From Niastella sp. (lineage in GTDB: Bacteria; Bacteroidota; Bacteroidia; Chitinophagales; Chitinophagaceae), in assembly GCA_021154515.1 (NCBI GenBank), contig JAJKIL010000436.1, forward strand, positions 1 to 6,442: DNA of 6,442 nucleotides, written 5' to 3'. A program made the position numbers and the translations under genes. Below, in pieces: positions 1 through 6,308 of the stretch; positions within the stretch are counted from its first letter, which is position 1; each line of letters begins with the position of its first letter. Below the pieces are notes generated by a model. The model did not search any database and had not been told where the DNA came from. It saw nothing but the letters and a program-made list of their open reading frames with translations.

Positions 1-109
1 AAAAAAATTAATTCTCTACGATATCTTCAAATCAGTAAGGCTACGAAATGTATGCATTTTGAGTTGTTTCTGAATCATGAAAAATGAATGCTTAAATTTA
101 TATTGAAAG

Positions 110-140
110 TTTGGGCAGTCGTTTAACAATCAGTAATTTG
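110..140 (+). promoter_or_regulatory. Weak Bacteroidota-type promoter candidate before the first gene
   Basis: A TTTG at 110-113 is followed after 20 bases by TAATTTG at 134-140. This resembles the Bacteroidota -33 TTTG and -7 TAnnTTTG pair, but the -7 box is one base short of consensus. If it is real, transcription would begin near 147, about 18 bases before the ATG at 165. That would make the longer TTG-started reading of the gene impossible. The match is weak and the assignment tentative. Confidence 0.25.
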
Positions 141-164
141 GCATATAACATGTATTGCACCATC

Positions 165-1715
165 ATGACGAAATATTGCGAAAAAATCGGGCGGAAAGGG
201 CTCCTGGTAGCACTGTTGCTGGTTGCTTTTCCCTTCATTAGTACCGCTCAGAAGATCACCTATTCCGAAGCAGAAAGGGAAGACAGCCGTCGTACAGATT
301 TTGAGATCATTGGGAAAATAGGTGAGAATATCCTGGTTTTTAAAAATAACCGGAACGAAAACGCCATCAGCGTTTACAACCAGGATATGAAATTATTGGA
401 ACGGGTGAAAGTTGATGCGTTAGACGACCGTTGGATCAATGTGGATTTTGTGCCGTACACCGATCACGTATGGATGATCTACCAGTTTCAGCGCAGAAGC
501 ATAGTGTATTGCATGGCGGTTAAGCTCGATGCCAATGCCAAACGCCTCACTGAGCCGGTAGAACTGGATACTACCCGCATTGGCTGGGCTGCCAGTAATA
601 AATTGTACACCACCGTCTTCAGCGACGACAAGCAAAAGATCATGGTGTTCAAGATCAATAATAAGAATCCCAAAAACTTCCTGTTCACCACCCTGTTGTT
701 CAATGGCGAAATGCAATTGCAGAACAAGCACCATATGAGCATGGCCATGGAAGAGCGGAACGATTTTTTTACCGACTTCCTGCTGGATAATGATGGGGAT
801 ATGGTGTTTGGCAAATTTGTGCGAAAGAACGGGAGCGATTACATCACCAACCTGGAGCTGATTATTAAAAAAGCGGGCGAGGAGAAATTCACTACCCGCG
901 ACCTGGAACGTAAAGACGAACGGGTACTGGATGAAGTGAAGGTAAAAATTGACAATACTAACAAGCGTTATTTGTTTTCGGCCCTGTATTATAAGCAAAA
1001 ACGAGGCAATGTAGAAGGGTTGTACACCGTGATTTGGGATAAAACAGCCGATTCGGTGCTCAGGGAACAAATGCTCACCTTTAACGACGACCTGCGTAAA
1101 CAGGCCAAGGGGCCCGATGCCAACCTGCGCATTGCCTTTAATGACTATTTCATTAGTGATATTATCATAAAGCGCGATGGCGGTTATTTACTTACTGCAG
1201 AATCAATGTATACTACATCGCGCGGTGGTACGTTTAATAGGTGGGATTACCTGGGTTGGAACAACCCCTGGTCGTCGCCACTCGACTATAATTACTGGTC
1301 GCCCTATTATAGTCCCTGGCGGTCGCCCTGGAACAGGTATGGAGGTTCAGCTGCTACCCGGTATCATGCAGAAAACATCATGGTGCTGTCGTTCGATAAG
1401 GATGAAACACTGCAATGGAGCAATGTGATCTCCAAAACGCAGTTTGACGATGAAACGGATGCCCTGGTATCGCATACCTTGATGAATACAGGCGGCGAGT
1501 TGCATTTTTTATTTAACTTATACGAACGCAGGACCTTATTGTTGAACGATCACAGTGTTGACGCCGAAGGTAAAATTACCCGGCACCCAACACTGAAAAA
1601 CCTGGAAAGAGGCGTGGAATTCATGCCCAGACTGGGTAAGCAGTTAAGCACCAATTCCATACTCGTTCCCTGTCAATACAGAAACTATCTTACGTTCGCC
1701 AAAATTGAATTTTAA
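165..1715 (+). CDS. Exported conserved hypothetical protein with Trp/Tyr/Pro-rich segment
   Basis: The protein has 516 residues from the ATG at 165, and I do not recognise its family. The N-terminus looks like a Sec signal peptide: a basic n-region (MTKYCEKIGRKG), a hydrophobic core (LLVALLLVAFPF) and a likely cleavage after STAQ near residue 30. The mature part is mostly alternating hydrophobic/polar stretches with repeated 'aromatic-x-hydrophobic' strands, consistent with a beta-rich, possibly propeller-like periplasmic or surface protein; this is inference only. Residues 360-394 are unusually rich in Trp, Tyr and Pro. An in-frame ATG at 150 would add MYCTI, and a TTG at 111 a further 13 residues. 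Position 165 is preferred because it gives the most normal signal peptide. No catalytic motif or lipobox is visible. The DUF6427-like gene begins 12 bases downstream, so the two are probably co-transcribed and may share a role at the envelope. Confidence 0.75.
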   Translation: MTKYCEKIGRKGLLVALLLVAFPFISTAQKITYSEAEREDSRRTDFEIIGKIGENILVFKNNRNENAISVYNQDMKLLERVKVDALDDRWINVDFVPYTDHVWMIYQFQRRSIVYCMAVKLDANAKRLTEPVELDTTRIGWAASNKLYTTVFSDDKQKIMVFKINNKNPKNFLFTTLLFNGEMQLQNKHHMSMAMEERNDFFTDFLLDNDGDMVFGKFVRKNGSDYITNLELIIKKAGEEKFTTRDLERKDERVLDEVKVKIDNTNKRYLFSALYYKQKRGNVEGLYTVIWDKTADSVLREQMLTFNDDLRKQAKGPDANLRIAFNDYFISDIIIKRDGGYLLTAESMYTTSRGGTFNRWDYLGWNNPWSSPLDYNYWSPYYSPWRSPWNRYGGSAATRYHAENIMVLSFDKDETLQWSNVISKTQFDDETDALVSHTLMNTGGELHFLFNLYERRTLLLNDHSVDAEGKITRHPTLKNLERGVEFMPRLGKQLSTNSILVPCQYRNYLTFAKIEF

Positions 1716-1727
1716 ATTACTGTTTGA

Positions 1728-2708
1728 GTGACAGGAATATTCAAGCAAAAAACCTCCAGCAATATCCTGTTATTGCTGGTTTATGGTTTAATTCTGAAAT
1801 TTAATTGCTTTCTGCACCCTGCCGGTCCAATACAACAACCGGAAGATCACTTCTTATACAACTGGCTCATTGAGTGGTTAAAACCACTGCATATACCGGC
1901 GGTTATATACGTGCTCATCACTTTTTTGCTGCTCTACGGCCAGGCGCTTTTATTCAATCGCATTTGTAACGACCAGAAGCTATTGCCCCGGCAAAATTAT
2001 CTGGCGGCCATGGCGCATATGCTCACCACCTCGCTTTTTGTGGAGTGGAATTATTTTTCGGCCCCGCTGCTGGCCAATACCTTTCTCATCTGGATCTTTT
2101 ACCGCATGACCACCCTGCCCACTATTCAAAAACCGGGACCAACCATTTTTAGTATTGGGGTGCAAATAGGCATTGTTACATTATTATACCGCCCGGCGGT
2201 TGTATTTGTATTGCTGATCTTGCTGGCCCTGTTCATTATGCGGCCTTTTCGCCTTAGGGAGTGGGCTATAAATATCCTGGGTATTACCATGCCGTATTAT
2301 TTTCTGGCGTTGGTGCTGTATCTGGGTAACAAATGGGACTGGAACAAGATAAAACCGGCTTTTAGCATCGGTTTGCCTGCCATTCCCTCATCGGTATATA
2401 CCACCATCAGCATAACCCTGTTGATTATACCATTTATGATCGGGGGATATTATGTACAGGCCAACCTCAACAAAATGTACATTCACGTACGAAAAAGCTG
2501 GAGCCTGTTGTTGCTGTACCTGATTATGGCCATGCTGATTATTATGGCCGATGGCGGCAATAATTACATCAGCTGGATGTTGTGTTCGGTGCCCATTACC
2601 GGCTTTCACGCCGCCGCTTATTTTTATCTCAATTCCCGCCGCCTGCCCATGATCATTCACTGGATCTTGTTTGGATATGCGATCTATCTTAATTACTGGC
2701 TTATCTAA
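1728..2708 (+). CDS. DUF6427-family polytopic inner-membrane protein
   Basis: The protein has 326 residues and is very hydrophobic. About eight to ten membrane segments can be seen, for example near residues 12-30, 56-78, 92-125, 138-171, 180-200, 222-243, 258-274 and 282-326. The opening (short, FKQK then a long hydrophobic helix ending FLHP) and the central block around 170-190 (MRPFRLREW followed by GITMPYY) resemble what I recall of the DUF6427 family of Bacteroidota. That family has no established function. The start is GTG at 1728: an in-frame TGA at 1725-1727 rules out anything longer, and the next in-frame ATG would delete the conserved N-terminus. There is no clear Shine-Dalgarno, as is usual in this phylum. 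It lies 12 bases behind the exported protein, suggesting one transcript. The family assignment is from memory of its pattern and is moderately secure; that it is a real membrane protein is secure. Confidence 0.72.
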   Translation: MTGIFKQKTSSNILLLLVYGLILKFNCFLHPAGPIQQPEDHFLYNWLIEWLKPLHIPAVIYVLITFLLLYGQALLFNRICNDQKLLPRQNYLAAMAHMLTTSLFVEWNYFSAPLLANTFLIWIFYRMTTLPTIQKPGPTIFSIGVQIGIVTLLYRPAVVFVLLILLALFIMRPFRLREWAINILGITMPYYFLALVLYLGNKWDWNKIKPAFSIGLPAIPSSVYTTISITLLIIPFMIGGYYVQANLNKMYIHVRKSWSLLLLYLIMAMLIIMADGGNNYISWMLCSVPITGFHAAAYFYLNSRRLPMIIHWILFGYAIYLNYWLI

Positions 2709-2740
2709 TAAATTGATAATTATAATTTTATAGTAGCTGT

Positions 2741-2803
2741 TCCAGGTTCCGGGCTTCAAGTTTCAACGATTCATACCTGTAACCTGTAACTTGGAACCTG
2801 TAA
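2741..2803. repeat. Intergenic inverted/direct repeat cluster (CAGGTTCC / ACCTGTAA)
   Basis: Three copies of ACCTGTAA occur at 2775-2782, 2782-2789 and 2796-2803. CAGGTTCC at 2743-2750 is the reverse complement of GGAACCTG at 2793-2800, and CAAGTT at 2757-2762 is the reverse complement of AACTTG at 2788-2793. The DNA or RNA could therefore fold as a bulged hairpin just ahead of the purQ -7 box. No T-tract follows, so it is not a standard terminator. The composition looks like a decayed dispersed intergenic repeat, but copy number cannot be judged from this window. Confidence 0.5.
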
Positions 2804-2816
2804 ACGCAACTTGTGT

Positions 2817-2824
2817 TATCTTTG
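2817..2824 (+). promoter_or_regulatory. Bacteroidota -7 promoter box of purQ (TATCTTTG)
   Basis: TATCTTTG matches the Bacteroidota consensus TAnnTTTG exactly and is followed by CACC, a context often seen at promoters of this phylum. Transcription would start near 2829-2831, giving a leader of about 40 bases. The best upstream TTG (2791-2793) is 23 bases away, somewhat farther than the usual spacing of about 19-20, and it lies inside the repeat cluster. The -33 element is therefore uncertain. Confidence 0.6.
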
Positions 2825-2870
2825 CACCTTATTTGTTCAAATTCCCGCTTAAAACAATAAATATTACCAG

Positions 2871-3575
2871 ATGAAATTTGGTGTTGTAGTTTTCCCCGGC
2901 TCCAATTGCGATCGCGATATGCAGGATGCCTTGCAAAATGATCTGAATCAGGAAGTAATTATGTTATGGCATAAGGAAAAGGACCTTAGTATGTTCACTA
3001 CAGAAGACTGTATCGTGCTGCCGGGTGGTTTTTCTTATGGCGATTACCTGCGTACAGGCGCCGTTGCCCGGTTCAGCCCTATTATGCAAAGCGTGATAGA
3101 GTTTGCCAATAAAGGCGGCAAAGTGCTGGGAGTTTGTAATGGTTTTCAAATATTATGTGAGGCGCGTTTATTGCTCGGCGCATTATTACGCAATGCCAAT
3201 CAACAGTTTATTTGCAAGAATGTATACATTAAAGGCGTAGGGTCTGATAAAGCACTGAAAATACCTATCGCGCATGGCGAAGGAAGATATTTTGCAGATG
3301 AAGCTACGTTAGATAAACTGGAGAAAAATAACCAGGTAATATATCGTTATTGCAACGAAAATGGCGAGGTTACACAACTGAGCAACCCAAATGGCGCTAT
3401 TCGCAATATCGCCGGAATATGTAATGAAGGACGCAATGTGTTTGGCATGATGCCTCATCCTGAAAGAGCCACCAATCAATCATTGGGTAATACCGATGGA
3501 CACATTGTTTTACAGTCATTGCTCATAGGGGCGAATGCCGTTGCCAACCAAAAAGCTGCGTTGGTAAATTTTTAA
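2871..3575 (+). CDS. purQ: Phosphoribosylformylglycinamidine synthase, glutaminase subunit PurQ
   Basis: PurQ is the class I glutamine amidotransferase subunit of FGAM synthase (EC 6.3.5.3). It releases ammonia from glutamine for the conversion of FGAR to FGAM by PurL, with PurS as bridging subunit, in cytoplasmic purine synthesis. The protein has 234 residues, the usual size for the stand-alone subunit. The N-terminal strand (GVVVFPGSNCDRD) and the block PGGFSYGDYLRTGAVA at about 51-66 are typical. The nucleophile elbow GVCNGFQIL contains Cys89. The other triad residues are His196 and Glu198 in MMPHPERA. A separate PurQ implies a multi-subunit PurLQS system, unlike the large fused PurL of many Bacteroidia and of gammaproteobacteria. 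The ATG at 2871 starts directly at the conserved MKFGVVVFPG. It appears to have its own promoter and no purine gene on either side. A short ATTGG-free AT-rich gap of 69 bases separates it from the next gene, with only a weak 5-bp hairpin (3608-3622) there. Confidence 0.96.
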   Translation: MKFGVVVFPGSNCDRDMQDALQNDLNQEVIMLWHKEKDLSMFTTEDCIVLPGGFSYGDYLRTGAVARFSPIMQSVIEFANKGGKVLGVCNGFQILCEARLLLGALLRNANQQFICKNVYIKGVGSDKALKIPIAHGEGRYFADEATLDKLEKNNQVIYRYCNENGEVTQLSNPNGAIRNIAGICNEGRNVFGMMPHPERATNQSLGNTDGHIVLQSLLIGANAVANQKAALVNF

Positions 3576-3644
3576 ATAATTATTAAGATAATTTGTTACA
3601 CTTTTGGAACAGGTAAACTGTTTTAATAAGTAAACAAAAACAAC

Positions 3645-4100
3645 ATGAAGGTAACTCTGCTCTCACTTTTGGTAATGATGATTAGTGCTGTGTCATTTGC
3701 ACAGTCAAGTACTCAGGTTAAATGGACTTTTTCTTCAAAGAAAATAGCCGATAAAACATATGAAGTGCACGCGACAGCAACTGTCACGGGCAACTGGCAT
3801 ATTTATTCTCAAAATGTAGGAGTGGATGGACCTATCCCTACTGCCTTTACTTTCACCAAGAATCCATTGGTTACTTTGGATGGACAGCCAAAAGAAACCG
3901 GCAAGCTGATAACGAAAGATGAAGAAGTTTGGGGTGGAAAAGTACGATATTACGAAAACAAGGTTGAATTTATACAGTTGGTCAAAGCAAAAAGCGCCGC
4001 AAAAACCAATGTGGCCGGTAAAGTAGAGTATATGGTTTGTAACGATGAAAAATGTTTACCGCCATCAGAAACAACTTTCTCTGTTGCCATCGGTGGTTAA
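3645..4100 (+). CDS. Secreted stand-alone DsbD N-terminal-like (nDsbD) domain protein
   Basis: The protein has 151 residues: a signal peptide (MKVTLLSLLVMMISAVSFAQ, cleavage after Gln20) and a single domain matching the DsbD alpha (nDsbD, 'DsbC/DsbD N-terminal') immunoglobulin-like fold. The signature is near the C-terminus: Cys132 and Cys137 in VCNDEKCLPP, corresponding to the nDsbD redox pair that passes electrons to periplasmic clients. The spacing is CX4C; E. coli DsbD has CX5C. No membrane or thioredoxin domain is present, so it would be a soluble periplasmic thiol shuttle. It is collinear with the first 150 residues of the DsbD encoded just downstream: W27/W29, KKI-DK-YE, W51/W53 and YEN-K/YEG-K all align at nearly constant offset, showing paralogy. 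A strong terminator follows, so the gene can be expressed apart from dsbD. The leader is A-rich without Shine-Dalgarno. Domain identity is secure; the electron partner is inferred. Confidence 0.88.
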   Translation: MKVTLLSLLVMMISAVSFAQSSTQVKWTFSSKKIADKTYEVHATATVTGNWHIYSQNVGVDGPIPTAFTFTKNPLVTLDGQPKETGKLITKDEEVWGGKVRYYENKVEFIQLVKAKSAAKTNVAGKVEYMVCNDEKCLPPSETTFSVAIGG

Positions 4101-4130
4101 AGCTGTATAATGTAAATTAATAAATGATAT

Positions 4131-4167
4131 AAACGGGTTCTTATTGATAAGAACTCGTTTGTTTTTT
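4131..4167 (+). terminator. Strong intrinsic terminator between the nDsbD-like gene and dsbD
   Basis: The left arm AAACGGGTTCTTA (4131-4143) and right arm TAAGAACTCGTTT (4148-4160) form a 13-bp stem with one G-U wobble and a TTGA loop. G and six T residues follow (4161-4167). It starts 30 bases after the stop of the nDsbD-like gene and ends 22 bases before the dsbD ATG. On the minus strand no comparable T-tract follows, so it acts on the + strand. Confidence 0.9.
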
Positions 4168-4187
4168 AAATTCAACCAGTATCTGTT
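4158..4187 (+). promoter_or_regulatory. Doubtful promoter-like element overlapping the terminator, before dsbD
   Basis: TTTG at 4158-4161, inside the terminator's right arm and tail, is followed after 18 bases by TATCTGTT at 4180-4187, which differs from TAnnTTTG at two positions. If used, transcription would begin at or just beside the dsbD ATG (4190), implying an almost leaderless message. It is reported because no other promoter is visible between the terminator and dsbD. The alternative is partial readthrough from upstream. Confidence 0.2.
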
Positions 4188-4189
4188 TT

Positions 4190-6148
4190 ATGAAACATTT
4201 TGTATGGAGTTTAATAATGCTGCTTTTTATTAACTCCACTGTGGTTAAGGGCCAGGATTCAACTGCTTACCAATGGGAAGTATCCGGTAAAAAAATACAG
4301 GATAAAGTATACGAATTAACCTTCTCAACAACAGGCAGCCCTAAATGGCAATTATACGGCCCCAATGAAGTGATCAGCGATGTGCCGGCTGTAGAACTGG
4401 AGCTGGCCGATTCTTCCATTAAAATAACAAAACCATTTAAAGAGGCAGGCGATAACAAAGCGTTCAAAAATCCGATTTTTGACAATGCTTCTTTTAAAAT
4501 ATACGAAGGCAAAGCCGCTTTTACCGCAACGATAACTTTTACCGGCGATGTACCTGCGAAATTATTAGGTACTTTTCGCTATACCTATGGAAAGAACGAT
4601 GAGTTCTATCCGTTAAATGCATATGCTTTTTCCGTACCGCTCGAAGGCGGGGTGGCCGCAACGGATGATATCCGGGTACAATCGTTCGATCTGAAACACC
4701 CGGTAAGCGGTTGTGGTGATGATAATACCGGCGGTAAAGGCATGCTCAGCATTTTCTTCCTGGGTATGCTTGGTGGCTTTATAGCTTTATTTACACCCTG
4801 CGTTTTCCCGTTGATCCCATTAACGGTTTCGTTCTTTACCAAACAGTCTAAAGACAAAAAGAAAGGAGTAACCAACGCTCTCCTGTATGGGCTCTCTATT
4901 TTCCTGATATATATTTTACTGAGTATCCCCTTCCATTTAGTGAGCGGTGTAAACCCCGAGATCCTCAATAACATCAGCACCAACGTGTGGCTGAATATCA
5001 TTTTCTTTCTCATTTTTGTGTTCTTTGCCATTTCGTTCTTTGGTTATTTTGAAATTGGTTTGCCCAGCGGGCTCGCCAATAAAATTGATTCGCGTTCGGG
5101 CATGAGCAGCCTGGGTGGCATCTTCTTTATGGCAATGACCCTGGCAATAGTTTCTTTCTCCTGTACAGGCCCCATCCTGGGCTCATTACTCGCAGGTACG
5201 GCTGCTGAAGGTGCGTGGCCCTTAACAGTAGGGTTGGCTGGTTTTGGGCTTGCCCTGGCCCTGCCATTTGCTTTATTTGCCATGTTCCCCGGTTGGTTAC
5301 AATCGTTACCCAAAGCGGGTGGCTGGTTAGGCAGCGTAAAAGTGGTGCTGGGTTTTCTGGAGCTGGCCATGGCCGTGAAGTTTTTATCAAATGCCGACCT
5401 GGTAAAACAATGGGGCCTCTTAAAAAGAGAAGTATTTATTGGTATTTGGGTAATCGTGGGCGTTTTGATCGTGTTGTACTTATTGGGTAAGATCAAATTC
5501 CCGCACGATAGCCCGGTTAAGAAGTTCAGCAAAACAAGGATCGCGTTTATTGTTTTGTTTGCCGCTGCTACCCTGTATATTATTCCGGGGCTTACCAATA
5601 CGCACAGCGCCAACCTGGGGCTCATCAGTGGTTTTCCGCCCCCACTTTCTTATAGTCTGTATAAAGAGCCGGGGAATAGCAAGAACAAAATTGAACCTTT
5701 GCGGAACGATTATAAAGAAGCCCTGGCACGCGCTAAAAGGGAAAATAAACCAGTATTGATTGACTTCACCGGCTGGGCCTGTGTGAACTGCCGCCGCATG
5801 GAAGAGAACGTTTGGACCGATAAAGAGGTAGGCGCTTTGATTAAGGATAATTTCATCATTGTATCGCTGTATGTTGATGAAAGAAGGACGTTACCGGCAA
5901 CGCAGCAGGTTGATTTCACCACCAAGACCGGTTCGCAAAAGAAGATCATTACGGTAGGGGATAAATGGGCTACTTTTCAATCAGAGAACTTTGATGCGGT
6001 AGCGCAACCCCAATATGCCATCATTAGTCCCGATCAGAAAGTACTGACAAAAACAAAAGGCTATACACCCAGTGCAAAGGAATTTGCGCAATGGCTGGAG
6101 TGTGGTGTGGATGCGTATAAGAAAGGGCAGGGAAATGCTTCAAAATAA
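4190..6148 (+). CDS. dsbD: Thiol:disulfide interchange protein DsbD with cysteine-less N-terminal domain
   Basis: DsbD carries reducing equivalents from cytoplasmic thioredoxin across the inner membrane to periplasmic thiol proteins. The protein has 652 residues. Residues 1-22 are a signal peptide. About 24-150 form an nDsbD-like domain, followed by a linker with a lone Cys175. Eight membrane segments follow, near 186-215, 226-250, 264-290, 306-336, 342-370, 377-400, 413-433 and 449-467. The transmembrane redox pair is Cys204 (FTPCVFP) and Cys325 (SFSCTGP), matching E. coli Cys163/Cys285. Residues about 500-640 are the thioredoxin-like cDsbD domain with Cys531-Val-Asn-Cys534 and a probable cis-proline at Pro607 (AQPQY). 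This domain has a longer loop (about 565-600) than E. coli cDsbD. The oddity is in the N-domain: the nDsbD cysteine positions are Gly134 and Phe139 (YGKNDEFYP), so it should be unable to relay electrons itself. The ATG at 4190 gives a basic start (MKHF) to the signal peptide. There is no Shine-Dalgarno. Confidence 0.95.
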   Translation: MKHFVWSLIMLLFINSTVVKGQDSTAYQWEVSGKKIQDKVYELTFSTTGSPKWQLYGPNEVISDVPAVELELADSSIKITKPFKEAGDNKAFKNPIFDNASFKIYEGKAAFTATITFTGDVPAKLLGTFRYTYGKNDEFYPLNAYAFSVPLEGGVAATDDIRVQSFDLKHPVSGCGDDNTGGKGMLSIFFLGMLGGFIALFTPCVFPLIPLTVSFFTKQSKDKKKGVTNALLYGLSIFLIYILLSIPFHLVSGVNPEILNNISTNVWLNIIFFLIFVFFAISFFGYFEIGLPSGLANKIDSRSGMSSLGGIFFMAMTLAIVSFSCTGPILGSLLAGTAAEGAWPLTVGLAGFGLALALPFALFAMFPGWLQSLPKAGGWLGSVKVVLGFLELAMAVKFLSNADLVKQWGLLKREVFIGIWVIVGVLIVLYLLGKIKFPHDSPVKKFSKTRIAFIVLFAAATLYIIPGLTNTHSANLGLISGFPPPLSYSLYKEPGNSKNKIEPLRNDYKEALARAKRENKPVLIDFTGWACVNCRRMEENVWTDKEVGALIKDNFIIVSLYVDERRTLPATQQVDFTTKTGSQKKIITVGDKWATFQSENFDAVAQPQYAIISPDQKVLTKTKGYTPSAKEFAQWLECGVDAYKKGQGNASK

Positions 6149-6194
6149 GCCGTAAAGAGACTAAATAAAAGGATACCGTTTCGGCTCAACTCAT

Positions 6195-6228
6195 AAAAAA
6201 ACACCCCGCTCAGCCTGAGTGGGGTGTT
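6195..6228 (-). terminator. Intrinsic terminator hairpin with its T-tract on the minus strand
   Basis: The arms AACACCCCGCTCA (6200-6212) and TGAGTGGGGTGTT (6216-6228) pair over 13 bp with one G-U wobble and a 3-base loop. On the left lies A7 (6195-6201), so a transcript of the minus strand coming from the right would end in a GC-rich hairpin plus U7. On the + strand the hairpin is followed by CAATTA, a poor tail, but it could still mark the 3' end of the dsbD message, whose stop lies 47 bases before the A-tract. The hairpin is certain; its main direction is inferred from the T-tract. Confidence 0.7.
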
Positions 6229-6237
6229 CAATTAGGC

Positions 6238-6308
6238 GTCATTCTGTTCCAGCCTTCCGGCAAGCAAGCAATTCAGGAAAATGGGCCCGGATGGAGGGCC
6301 AGAATGAC
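6238..6308. repeat. Palindromic intergenic element with GTCATTCTG / CAGAATGAC ends
   Basis: The terminal arms GTCATTCTG (6238-6246) and CAGAATGAC (6300-6308) are perfect 9-base reverse complements. Inside them, CCTTCCGG (6253-6260) pairs with CCGGATGG (6287-6294) with one mismatch. The 71-base unit could fold into a long hairpin, with a loop of about 26 bases. It contains no gene and looks like a dispersed non-coding palindromic element (REP- or MITE-like). Copy number in the genome cannot be seen here. It adjoins the terminator at 6195-6228. The rest of the gap, 6309-6442, is AT-rich and shows no gene. Confidence 0.5.

Noticed and set aside
45..60. AAATG-TATG-CATTT hairpin
   Set aside because: A five-base AT-rich stem without a T-tract; expected by chance.
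111..164. Longer start of the first gene at TTG 111 or ATG 150
   Set aside because: The extra residues put uncharged, unrelated sequence before the signal peptide, and the weak promoter candidate overlaps this stretch. The ATG at 165 gives a normal Sec signal; 150 remains possible.
420..1070. 216-residue open frame on the minus strand
   Set aside because: It lies wholly inside the exported-protein gene, is rich in His/Gln/Phe as expected of an antisense shadow, and has no recognisable domain or promoter.
2709..2740. AT-rich near-palindrome after the DUF6427-like gene
   Set aside because: The self-complementarity comes from runs of A and T; no GC-rich stem is present, so it is not called a terminator.
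3589..3606. Promoter-like TAATTTG and TACACTTTTG before the nDsbD-like gene
   Set aside because: Each differs in spacing from TAnnTTTG by one base and neither has a TTTG/TTG at the right distance. A promoter must lie here or in purQ, but I cannot place it.
3608..3624. AACAG-GTAAA-CTGTT hairpin followed by TT after purQ
   Set aside because: A 5-bp, AT-rich stem with a two-base T-tail is too weak to call a terminator.
5044..5625. 193-residue open frame on the minus strand
   Set aside because: It is antisense to the membrane region of dsbD, whose conserved motifs fix the true frame; its composition is that of a shadow.
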